From assembly GCA_029287235.1 (NCBI GenBank), contig JARFRM010000008.1:1-37483 (forward strand): a stretch of 37,483 bases of DNA, in the 5' to 3' direction. This DNA is from Thermoanaerobaculales bacterium. GTDB lineage: Bacteria > Acidobacteriota > Thermoanaerobaculia > Thermoanaerobaculales > Sulfomarinibacteraceae. Position numbers and translations under genes: made by a program. Below, piece by piece: positions 1 to 6,554 of the stretch (position 1 is its first letter; each line of letters opens with the position of its first letter). The notes under the pieces were generated by a model. The model searched no databases. It had not been told where the DNA came from and saw only the letters and a list, made by a program, of their open reading frames with translations.

Positions 1-1976
1 CCACCGGTGATGGAGCGCAAGGTCGGCGCGTAGGTCAGCAGCTCGGCGAGAGGCACGCTGGCCTTGACCGTGGTGGTGCCGTCTTCGGAGTCCATGCCCT
101 GGACGCGGCCGCGCCGCGAGTTGAGGTCGCCCATGACATCGCCCATGGCGTCCTCGGGGGTGTAAACCTCGATCTGCATGATGGGCTCGAGCATCGTCGG
201 CTTGCACCGCGAAGCGCAATCCTTGAACGCTTTGCGACCGGCTGCCTTGAAGGCCATTTCCGACGAGTCCACCGCGTGCTCTTTTCCATCGAGCAGGGTG
301 ATCTTGAAGTCGACCATGGGGTAGCCGGCGATGACGCCCTTCTCGGCGGCCTCCTGGATGCCCTTGTCGACGGCCGGGCGGTAGCCCTGGGAGATCGAGC
401 CACCGAAGATCTTGTCGATGAACTCGTAGCCTTTGCCCATGTTGGGCTCCATGAGAATCTTGCACTCGGCAAACTGACCCGAGCCGCCGGTCTGTTTCTT
501 GTGCCGGGTGGTGGACTCGGCCGATCCCCTGATCGTCTCGCGATACGGAACCTTGGGCTGGTGCAGAACGACATCGACGCCGTAGCGTTTCTTCAGCCGC
601 CCGACCACCACCTCGACGTGGAGCTGACCGGTGCCGGAAATGAGCTGTTCTTTGGTCTGCGGATCACGCCCGACGTTGATGGTCGGGTCCTCGTCGCGGA
701 TCTTGGCCAACGCCGCTGCGAGCTTGTCCTCATCACCCTTGGATGCGGGCTCGAGGGCAAAGCTGATGGCCGCCTCGGGGATGGTCACCGGATCGAAGAC
801 GATGTCGCCCTTGGCCACACACAGGGTGTCTCCGGTCTGGGTGTTCTTGAGCTTGGGCACAGCAACCAGATCACCGGGTGCGACCCCTCCAACATGCTCG
901 AGATCCTTGCCCTGAATCACCGACAGAGCACCGAGACGCTCGACCCCGCGTTTGGTGGGGTTGGTGACGTTTGCGTCGGTCTCCACGCCACCCGAGAAGA
1001 CGCGCATGAGTGAGATGCGGCCGGTATACGGGTCGGAAATCGTTTTGAAGACATAGGCGGAAAATGGGCTGTCGGTGGAGGCCGAGAGCTCTTGCTCCTC
1101 GCCATCGACCTTGGCGGTCGTTGGCCGCCAATCGGGCGCCGGAGCGAGATCGACGAGGGCATCCATCAGCGGCTGAACACCGATGTTCTTGCCACCGGAC
1201 ACGGCAAAGACCGGAAAGAGGGATCGCGAAGTGATGGCCTTCTTGAGTCCGCCGGTGAAGGTCTCGGTATCGAGTTCACCGGCCTCGAGGTACGCTTCCA
1301 TGAGATCTTCGTCCTGCTCGGCAACCATCTCCATCAACGCTTCGCGCGCTGATGAAACCTCATCGGCGAGATCACCGGGGACGTCGATCTCGGTGGGAGT
1401 GCCGCTCTCATCCGATTCCCAGGTGTAGGCCTTGCCGGAAATCAGGTCGACCACACCCTTGAAGTTCGCCTCTTCACCGATGGGGACCTGCACCGGAGTG
1501 ACCTCTCGACCCCATTTATTCTGCAGCGCCGTGAGGGTCCGCGAGAAGGACGCACGGTCGCGATCCATCAGGTTGATGGCGAAGAAGACCGGCAGCTCGC
1601 TGGCCGCGGCGGCCTTCCACAACTTGTCGGTCTGAACCTCGACTCCCGACACCGCCGAGATCAGCAGCAGGCTGGCGTCGGCCACCCGCAGCCCCTGCAT
1701 CGCGTCGGTGGTGTAGATCGAGTATCCGGGGGTGTCGATGAGGTTGATCTTGGTGTTGCGGTGCTCGATATGGGCGATCGCCGTGTTGATGGTGATCTTC
1801 CGCTCCTGCTCGTCCTCATCGAAGTCTGTGACGGTGTTGCCGTCATCGACCTTGAGCAACCGGTTGGTCGCTCCGCCGTTCAGCAGCAGCGCGGCCACCA
1901 GCGATGTCTTGCCGGTATCGGAGTGACCGGTCACAGCCACGTTGCGGATCATTTCTGTAGTGAAGGTCGTGCTCAT
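1..1976 (-). CDS. Elongation factor G paralogue (EF-G2-like), 3' end beyond the window
   Basis: Translational GTPase of the EF-G family; about 658 codons are visible and probably only the last few dozen are missing. The G1 motif is GHSDTGKTS (residues 17-25) rather than the AHIDAGKTT of housekeeping EF-G, G3 is DTPGY (81-85), and the G4 position reads NLMD (135-138) instead of NKxD. The rest follows EF-G order: domain II, domain III (around EGxxEL-like FALEPASKGD), and domain IV/V with HKKQTGGSGQF and the RRGRVQGM loop. The ATG at 1976 follows a strong GGAGGAG five bases upstream. It lies 28 nt after purC and is probably the last gene of an rpsT-purC-EF-G transcript. EF-G2 paralogues are often not essential for translocation; the exact role here is unknown. 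Family is certain, subfamily likely. Confidence 0.93.
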   Translation of the reverse strand, partial: MSTTFTTEMIRNVAVTGHSDTGKTSLVAALLLNGGATNRLLKVDDGNTVTDFDEDEQERKITINTAIAHIEHRNTKINLIDTPGYSIYTTDAMQGLRVADASLLLISAVSGVEVQTDKLWKAAAASELPVFFAINLMDRDRASFSRTLTALQNKWGREVTPVQVPIGEEANFKGVVDLISGKAYTWESDESGTPTEIDVPGDLADEVSSAREALMEMVAEQDEDLMEAYLEAGELDTETFTGGLKKAITSRSLFPVFAVSGGKNIGVQPLMDALVDLAPAPDWRPTTAKVDGEEQELSASTDSPFSAYVFKTISDPYTGRISLMRVFSGGVETDANVTNPTKRGVERLGALSVIQGKDLEHVGGVAPGDLVAVPKLKNTQTGDTLCVAKGDIVFDPVTIPEAAISFALEPASKGDEDKLAAALAKIRDEDPTINVGRDPQTKEQLISGTGQLHVEVVVGRLKKRYGVDVVLHQPKVPYRETIRGSAESTTRHKKQTGGSGQFAECKILMEPNMGKGYEFIDKIFGGSISQGYRPAVDKGIQEAAEKGVIAGYPMVDFKITLLDGKEHAVDSSEMAFKAAGRKAFKDCASRCKPTMLEPIMQIEVYTPEDAMGDVMGDLNSRRGRVQGMDSEDGTTTVKASVPLAELLTYAPTLRSITG

Positions 1977-2004
1977 CGATGCTCCTCCGGTCCTGGGCTG
2001 GGAT

Positions 2005-2913
2005 TTATCTCGCGAATTCTCCGAGGTCGATATCGGCGCCGGTCAGCAGGCGGTAGGCCTCGCCGTAGCGCTCGAGGGTTCCCTGGATGACCTCGGGTGG
2101 CAGGGTGGGCGCCGGTGGCTCCTTGTTCCACCCAGTCCCGATCAACCAGTCTCGAACGAACTGCTTGTCGAACGAGGGCTGCGCGCCTCCGGGCCGGTAT
2201 TGATCGGCCGGCCAGAAACGAGAAGAGTCAGGAGTCAGGGCCTCGTCCATCCAGACGATGGCGCCGCTATCGGTCAGACCGAACTCGAACTTGGTGTCGG
2301 CAATGATGATGCCGCGATCGAGCGCGTAGTCTGCCGCCTTGCTGTAAAGTTCGAGCGTCAGGTCGCGCAACCGCTCGGCGAGTTCGCCGCCGACAATCCC
2401 GACCATTTTGTCGAAGCTGATGTTTTCGTCGTGGCCTTCAGTCGCCTTGGTTGCGGGTGTGAAGATCGGCTCGGACAATCGGTCGGATTCGACGAGCCCG
2501 GCCGGCAGAGAGATGCCGCAGACCTTGCCCGATTCACCGTACTCTTTCCAACCGGAACCCGAAATATAGCCCCGCGCCACGCATTCCACAGGGATCGCCT
2601 CCAGCCTCTTTGCCAACACGCTTCGCCCGGCGAGCTCGGGGTGGTGGCGGTAGGGCTCGGGAAAATCCGCCAGCTCGGTGGCGAGGAGGTGGTTCGGCAC
2701 CAGTTCGGAGAACCGATGGAACCAAAAGGATGAGAGTCGGGTGAGGATGATGCCGCGACCGGAAACGCCCGGCGACAGAACACAGTCAAACGCGCTGATC
2801 CGATCGGTGGCGACCAGAACCAGCGCGTCATCGTGGGCATAGATGTCCCGGACCTTGCCGCGACTCACCAGTTCACCCCCGGGGATGGATGTGGTGAGCA
2901 GCGCGTCGATCAT
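2005..2913 (-). CDS. purC: Phosphoribosylaminoimidazole-succinocarboxamide synthase (SAICAR synthase)
   Basis: Joins CAIR and aspartate using ATP in de novo purine synthesis; cytosolic. The protein has 302 residues and matches the longer, yeast ADE1-like form: RGKVRDIY near residue 18, ATDRISAFD, VRGYISGSGWKEY-like substrate loop (here ARGYISGSGWKEY), SEPIFTPATKA, then HDENIS and the signature IIADTKFEFG. The ATG at 2913 lies one base after the rpsT stop. An in-frame GTG at 2928 would add five residues and overlap rpsT; I prefer the ATG because the family N-terminus begins close to the RGKVRD block. Co-transcription with rpsT is likely from the spacing. Nothing appears damaged. Confidence 0.96.
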   Translation of the reverse strand: MIDALLTTSIPGGELVSRGKVRDIYAHDDALVLVATDRISAFDCVLSPGVSGRGIILTRLSSFWFHRFSELVPNHLLATELADFPEPYRHHPELAGRSVLAKRLEAIPVECVARGYISGSGWKEYGESGKVCGISLPAGLVESDRLSEPIFTPATKATEGHDENISFDKMVGIVGGELAERLRDLTLELYSKAADYALDRGIIIADTKFEFGLTDSGAIVWMDEALTPDSSRFWPADQYRPGGAQPSFDKQFVRDWLIGTGWNKEPPAPTLPPEVIQGTLERYGEAYRLLTGADIDLGEFAR

Positions 2914-2914
2914 C

Positions 2915-3202
2915 TCAGGCTTTCTCACCGCTCATCACCGCCTGGGCCTGACGGGCCATGCGGGATTTGTAGCGCGAGGCGGTGTTGCGGTGCAGCACAC
3001 CCTTGCGCCAGCCCACATCGATCACCGAAAAGGTCTCGGGCAACATTTCCTTGATCTTGGCCGCATCGCCTTCCTCCATGGTGACTCGCATGAGTCGCAT
3101 CTGGCGGCGAACGCGGGTGCGCACCGAGCGGTTGCGCATGCGGCGCTCGAGCGACTGCCGGTGGCGCTTGCGCGCCTGCTTCTTCGTTCCTTTGATCGTC
3201 AT
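2915..3202 (-). CDS. rpsT: 30S ribosomal protein bS20
   Basis: Binds 16S rRNA early in 30S assembly. The protein has 95 residues, close to the usual 85-95, and is very basic. It shows the helical S20 pattern: KGTKKQARKRHRQSLERRMRN followed by RSVRTRVRR at the N-terminus, and a C-terminal GWRKGVLHRNTASRYKSRM block in which H-x-N-T-A-x-R-x-K-S-R is the family signature. The ATG at 3202 has AGGAG about nine bases upstream. A longer reading frame to 3241 exists but would cover the Shine-Dalgarno and leader. It is the first gene of a likely rpsT-purC-EF-G unit; the leader holds small alternative hairpins described under findings. Confidence 0.95.
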   Translation of the reverse strand: MTIKGTKKQARKRHRQSLERRMRNRSVRTRVRRQMRLMRVTMEEGDAAKIKEMLPETFSVIDVGWRKGVLHRNTASRYKSRMARQAQAVMSGEKA

Positions 3203-3290
3203 TTCGCGTACTCCTAGCTTCGAAGCTGCGGTGAGCAGCATCGGGTCGCATATGATAGCCGAAGATTCAGTTTTAGGCTAGTCGGAGAAC
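3203..3290 (-). promoter_or_regulatory. rpsT leader with two competing small hairpins
   Basis: The leader ends in AGGAG (3211-3215 on the plus strand as ctcct). Directly beside it is a perfect 12-base palindrome at 3216-3227 (AGCTTCGAAGCT). A second stem, GCTGC 3225-3229 with GCAGC 3235-3239, shares three bases with the palindrome, so both cannot form together. A weak -10-like TATCAT lies at 3252-3257 (minus strand). bS20 is known to repress its own translation in E. coli; whether this leader serves that is inference. Confidence 0.3.
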
Positions 3291-3535
3291 GTGAGTCGTG
3301 AGTTGTGAATCGTAAGTCGTGAGTCGTGAGTCGTGAATCGTGAGTCGTGAGTCGTGAGTCGTGAGTCGTGAATCGTGAGTCGTGAGTCGTGAGTCGTGAA
3401 TCGCTGGCGACTCCGGCGAGTCTCGCATTGCATCTTCGAAAGACATCCTCCCGAAAACCAGGCTTGACCTGAATGGAGACCGGCGGCTATCTCGAATATG
3501 CCGGAACGACTTACGCTTGACGATTCACGAATTAC
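3291..3535. repeat. Heptamer tandem array (16 units) with short inverted arm
   Basis: From 3291 to 3402 there are exactly 16 consecutive heptamers, mostly GTGAGTC, with GTGAATC at units 3, 7, 12 and 16 and single-base variants at units 2 and 4. After a 105-base spacer without an ORF, four heptamers of the same family run in the opposite orientation at 3508-3535 (minus strand: GTAATTC, GTGAATC, GTCAAGC, GTAAGTC), ending six bases before the cpoB stop codon. The gene-free stretch 3203-3541 contains only this element and the rpsT leader. There are no unique spacers between units, so it is not a CRISPR array. Confidence 0.9.
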
Positions 3536-3541
3536 GAACGA

Positions 3542-4387
3542 TCACCTGATCGTGAGACCGAGGGACTTGAGGCGCTCTCGCGCGAGATCGGCTTCTCGGG
3601 TTCCCGGATACTCGTAGACCACGTACTGCAGGTGGACTACACCTTGAGCCTGATCGTTCATCTTGAGGTAGAGCAGCCCCTTTTTGAGCTGGGCGGCGGC
3701 CGCCTTGTCCGAGGTCGGATAGTCCTCGAGGACCTGGGTGAAGATCTCGAGCGCCTGGGCCGGGTCGTTCTGGGCGTCGTAGCACTCGCCGATCCAGTAG
3801 AGGGCGTTGTCGGTCAGCTCGGTGTCCGGCCAGCGCACCATATAATCGCGGAAACCTTCAGACGCGAGGTCGTAGTTACCGCGCATATAGTCTTCGTAGG
3901 CCGACCGGTAGAGCTCTTCGGGGCTCGATGACCCTCCGGACGCTGTAACCGGCGCCTCGTCGACACCCGCTTGGGAACCTCCACTCGCGCCCGCAGCAGC
4001 AGCCCCCGCGGCTGCCGCCGTCACCGGGGGAAGCACCGTTCCGGTCGAAAGCCGGGAGCGCGACAAGGCAAGCTCCTGGGAGATGCCTTGGAGCTGCCGG
4101 GTGGTCAACTCGAGGCTCGCGTGCAGCGCCTCGATCTGCTCCTGCAGCTGTTGGACTTCGGCCGCCAGATCGGCGTTGGAGCGCATGGACTGAGAGCTCA
4201 GCTCCTGCATGCGGCTTTCCATGGCCTGGAGGTCCTTCTTGTCAAGACTGTCGGCCTGGAGCTCCTGAATGTTCCGCTGGACATCTGTGATCTCGCGATG
4301 GAGCAGAGCCATGTCTTCCGAGCCCGTGGAGCAGGCGGCGAGGGGAACGACCGCGAACGCGAGAACCGTCACTAACCGAACACGCAT
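3542..4387 (-). CDS. cpoB: Tol-Pal cell-division coordinator CpoB (YbgF)
   Basis: Periplasmic helper of the Tol-Pal system that links outer-membrane constriction to peptidoglycan synthesis. The protein has 281 residues. An N-terminal export signal ends in LAAC (Cys19), so it looks like a lipoprotein, unlike the soluble E. coli protein. Residues about 25-115 form a coiled coil of the YbgF trimerisation type, followed by an Ala/Gly-rich linker (about 120-150). Three TPR repeats follow, beginning at YRSAYEDYMRGNYDLA, with ALYWIGECYDAQNDPAQA and AAAQLKKGLLYLKMN. It lies 16 nt downstream of pal in the same direction, the usual order. No tolQRAB is nearby in this window. Confidence 0.9.
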   Translation of the reverse strand: MRVRLVTVLAFAVVPLAACSTGSEDMALLHREITDVQRNIQELQADSLDKKDLQAMESRMQELSSQSMRSNADLAAEVQQLQEQIEALHASLELTTRQLQGISQELALSRSRLSTGTVLPPVTAAAAGAAAAGASGGSQAGVDEAPVTASGGSSSPEELYRSAYEDYMRGNYDLASEGFRDYMVRWPDTELTDNALYWIGECYDAQNDPAQALEIFTQVLEDYPTSDKAAAAQLKKGLLYLKMNDQAQGVVHLQYVVYEYPGTREADLARERLKSLGLTIR

Positions 4388-4403
4388 AGGGCCTCCACAA
4401 CCG

Positions 4404-4976
4404 TCATCGAGCGGTTATCACGAAATGGGCGCGCCGGTTGAGCCGCCATGCCTCTTCGCTGTGGCCGAGCGCGAACGCGCGTTCTTCGCCATATGAGATC
4501 GTCCGCACCCGATCACCGGAGACACCCAGGGACATGAGGTAGTCCCGCACGGCGTTGGCCCGACGATCTCCCAGCGCGAGGTTGTACTCCCGGGAGTTGC
4601 GCTCGTCACAGTGACCCTCGACGAGGATCAATACCGTTTGGTACTGGAGCATCCAGTTGGCGTTCTTCGCCAGCGACCCCCGTGCTTCCGGGCTCAGGTC
4701 GAAGCGGTCGGTATCGAAGAAAACGTCCTCGAGGTACCCGCGAGCGTTGAGGTCTGCCAGATCTTCAGGCAGCTCCGAGATGACCGTTTCGGTCGAGAGA
4801 GTCTCGGTCACTGGGCCGTCGATCTCTTCCTCGACCACGGCCTCGTCAATGGCCTCCGAGCTGTCCTCAGGGACGGGCGGCGGCGCCTCGGCCTTGGGGC
4901 CACCGGAACACGCCACCACGCACAACGCGAGGATGAGCAACACTCCGCCGGCCAGATACCGTGTCTCGATTTTCAT
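4404..4976 (-). CDS. pal: Peptidoglycan-associated lipoprotein Pal
   Basis: Outer-membrane lipoprotein that binds peptidoglycan and TolB. The protein has 190 residues. The signal peptide ends in VVAC (Cys23). An acidic, Pro-rich linker runs to about residue 80, then an OmpA-like C-terminal domain starts with DVFFDTDRFDLSPEA. The peptidoglycan-binding signature is present: VEGHCDERNSREYNLALGDRRANAV, including the Asp and Arg that hold the diaminopimelate (in GHCDERN and LGDRRA), then ISYGEERA and NRRAHFVI. The ATG at 4976 has AAGGAGG upstream. Forms a unit with cpoB; the gap upstream (4977-5063) shows no convincing promoter. Confidence 0.95.
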   Translation of the reverse strand: MKIETRYLAGGVLLILALCVVACSGGPKAEAPPPVPEDSSEAIDEAVVEEEIDGPVTETLSTETVISELPEDLADLNARGYLEDVFFDTDRFDLSPEARGSLAKNANWMLQYQTVLILVEGHCDERNSREYNLALGDRRANAVRDYLMSLGVSGDRVRTISYGEERAFALGHSEEAWRLNRRAHFVITAR

Positions 4977-5063
4977 GCGCGCCTCCTTGGTCGCCTCACT
5001 TTAGCCCGGTTTCCAAACTAGGTCCACTGCCGCAGCCGTGCACCACGATGGATGTGACCCGGC

Positions 5064-5666
5064 TCACTCCTCGGAGTTCCCGACGGACTCCCCCATCTCG
5101 GTGGTGAGACCTCCTCCCGGTCGCGCGAGACCGCCCGATCGGCAGAGCTTGGCGAGGTGATCGTAGACCACGATGGAGCCGGCCACCGCCAGGTTGAGGC
5201 ACGGCACGAGACCCCACTGCGGGATCTGGACGATGAGCTCGGCGGAGTCGACGAGCTCCCTTGGAACACCCCCGATCTCGGCGCCGAGAAGGAAGCAGGG
5301 TCGCGGAGGGTACGAGGCGTCGAAGAGGTTGGTCGAGGCCTTATCCAGCTCCACCACCACGAGGTTCCATCCCCGGGACCGGAGATGGGAACGAAAGGCA
5401 TCGGTCGCCGCCGGAAGCTGAACGATTTCGGTGTAGAGATCCGCGGTCCGTGCCGCCTCGATGTTCCACTCACGGTCGCCCAGAAGGATGACCTCCTCGG
5501 CGGCCGCCGCGTGCGCCGTCCGAACCAGGGTGCCGACGTTGTGCTCTTTTGAGATTTCCCACGCCGCGATGGCGAAAGGCCGCAGGCCGCGGCGGTACTC
5601 CGCGAGCCGCCGCGCCCGACGTTCGGCGCGTCGCTGAGCCCGAAACTCGTCCTTGGTCGAATTCAT
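5064..5666 (-). CDS. TrmH/SpoU-family RNA 2'-O-methyltransferase
   Basis: SPOUT-fold enzyme expected to methylate a ribose 2'-OH in tRNA or rRNA using S-adenosylmethionine. The protein has 200 residues. All three SpoU motifs are visible: motif 1 NVGTLVRTAHA (43-53, with Asn43 and Arg49), motif 2 FLLGAEIGGVP (125-135, with Glu130), and motif 3 IPQWGLVPCLNLAVAGSIVVYDH (split as IPQWG at 148 and LNLAVAG at 157), which forms the trefoil-knot cofactor site. A very basic N-terminal tail (about residues 8-26) likely contacts RNA. The target nucleotide cannot be read from sequence. The ATG has no clear Shine-Dalgarno and stands about 50 bases after an intrinsic terminator, so expression may depend on read-through of the upstream RNA. 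Confidence 0.85.
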   Translation of the reverse strand: MNSTKDEFRAQRRAERRARRLAEYRRGLRPFAIAAWEISKEHNVGTLVRTAHAAAAEEVILLGDREWNIEAARTADLYTEIVQLPAATDAFRSHLRSRGWNLVVVELDKASTNLFDASYPPRPCFLLGAEIGGVPRELVDSAELIVQIPQWGLVPCLNLAVAGSIVVYDHLAKLCRSGGLARPGGGLTTEMGESVGNSEE

Positions 5667-5716
5667 GGGGCCAATCTACCACCGCAATTCAGCCGGTGGA
5701 GGCAGGCTGAACGACA

Positions 5717-5747
5717 GAAAAACGAAATCCCGCGATGCGGGATTTCG
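5717..5747 (-). terminator. Intrinsic terminator ending the small RNA or leader
   Basis: A perfect 11-bp stem (5723-5733 with 5737-5747) and a three-base loop, followed on the minus strand by TTTTTC (5722-5717). It lies between the promoter at 5836-5865 and the methyltransferase start at 5666. Confidence 0.9.
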
Positions 5748-5829
5748 TGGCGGCGGGTGTGCCCGCCCGGACCTTTTCAGTGGGTAACGCGGCTGTTTGG
5801 TCCGTTGAACACCCGCGGTTCCTAGGTAC
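5718..5829 (-). ncRNA. Structured RNA of about 110 nt, independent sRNA or attenuator leader
   Basis: A minus-strand promoter and a strong intrinsic terminator enclose about 110 bases with no good ORF. The RNA can form two exclusive structures. In one, GCGGGUGU near its 5' side pairs with ACACCCGC far downstream, enclosing a second helix GGACC/GGUCC. In the other, GGCGGG and CCCGCC form a tight local hairpin with a CACA loop. The region lies between cda and the methyltransferase gene, about 50 bases upstream of the latter's start, so it could be a free small RNA or a regulatory leader. It does not show the conserved SRP RNA loop. I could not assign it to 6S RNA, being shorter than usual, or to any riboswitch I know. 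Exact ends are estimates. Confidence 0.6.
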
Positions 5830-5835
5830 ATATCT

Positions 5836-5865
5836 AATATGGGTCGTCGGGTCCGGAGTTGTCAA
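5836..5865 (-). promoter_or_regulatory. Sigma-70-type promoter for the small RNA
   Basis: On the minus strand a perfect TTGACA (5865-5860) stands 18 bases before CATATT (5841-5836). The -35 box overlaps the cda stop codon. Confidence 0.7.
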
Positions 5866-6302
5866 GAGGTTCGGCCGGACTTATTGTCAGAGGCTTCCGC
5901 AAGAGCCTCAGCATCAAAGGCATTTGGGAGGAGATCGCGCACCGTTGTGGTCTGAGAACTGCCATCGAGGCCGGCCAAAATCACCGGGAAATCTCCGAAC
6001 TCGGCCAGAACCTGACGGCACGCGCCACAGGGAGCGGCGGGTGGGTCCGACTGAGTCACCACCGCAACTCCTGCGAACTTTCTGCAGCCCGCCGAAACCG
6101 CAGCCGCAATCGCATGGCGTTCGGCACACACACTCAGTCCGTACGACGCGTTTTCCACGTTGCAGCCGACAAAGATCCGACCATCTGTCGTGAGTACCGC
6201 CGCACCCACGCAATATCCTGAGTACGGGGCGTGGGCGTTCTTCCTGGCCTCTGACGCCGCTGATACCAACATGTCGATCTGCTCGTGGTTCATCTTCCTC
6301 AT
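5862..6302 (-). CDS. cdd: Cytidine deaminase
   Basis: Zinc enzyme of pyrimidine salvage that converts cytidine and deoxycytidine to the uridines; cytosolic, small tetrameric type. The protein has about 146 residues from the ATG at 6302 (an ATG at 6293 is equally possible). Visible motifs: APYSGYCVGAAV (25-36), GCNVENASYG (46-55), the catalytic CAERHAI with zinc ligand Cys59 and proton-shuttle Glu61, and PCGACRQ with ligands Cys92 and Cys95. The reading frame stays open to 6464, but those extra codons are translated octamer repeat and are not part of the enzyme. No neighbouring pyrimidine salvage gene. Confidence 0.93.
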   Translation of the reverse strand: MRKMNHEQIDMLVSAASEARKNAHAPYSGYCVGAAVLTTDGRIFVGCNVENASYGLSVCAERHAIAAAVSAGCRKFAGVAVVTQSDPPAAPCGACRQVLAEFGDFPVILAGLDGSSQTTTVRDLLPNAFDAEALAEASDNKSGRTS

Positions 6303-6342
6303 CTTATCCGGTTCTTCAAACTCGAGGAACGGCCGGCGCCTG

Positions 6343-6492
6343 GTCTTGAGGTCTCGAGGTCGTGAGGGCGTGAGGTCTTGAGGTCTTGAGGTCGTGGGGT
6401 CCTGGGGTCCTGGGGTCTTACTGCGCCTGGATATCGGGTTCTTGGGGGGTAAGGCCTGCCTCATCCCCTCAAGACCTCACGCCCTCAAGCCC
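6343..6492. repeat. Octamer tandem array (9 units) with inverted arm
   Basis: Nine consecutive octamers of the type GTCTTGAG fill 6343-6414, drifting to GTCCTGGG in the last units. After a spacer of 54 bases, three octamers of the same family follow in the opposite orientation at 6469-6492 (minus strand: GGCTTGAG, GGCGTGAG, GTCTTGAG). The element sits between the terminator of the FecR-like gene and cda. It repeats the design of the heptamer element at 3291-3535 with an unrelated unit sequence. Confidence 0.85.
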
Positions 6493-6494
6493 TC

Positions 6495-6523
6495 AAAAAG
6501 AAACGGCCGCCGGGCGGCGGCCG
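6495..6523 (-). terminator. Intrinsic terminator of the FecR/Trp-rich gene
   Basis: An 8-bp GC stem (6504-6511 with 6516-6523) and a GGGC loop, followed on the minus strand by TTTCTTTTT. It lies 32 bases after the stop codon at 6555. Confidence 0.85.
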
Positions 6524-6554
6524 TGGCGACCTCGAGGGGTCGGGGATCTCGTCT

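Noticed and set aside
3291-3402. CRISPR array
   Set aside because: Units are seven bases in direct tandem with no unique spacers, and no cas gene is present.
5718-5829. SRP (4.5S) RNA or tmRNA
   Set aside because: GGUCCGG occurs, but the conserved SRP loop (GGAA..AGCAGCC) is absent; no tRNA-like ends for tmRNA.
6303-6464. N-terminal extension of cytidine deaminase
   Set aside because: The added residues are translated octamer repeat; the enzyme fold starts at the internal ATG.
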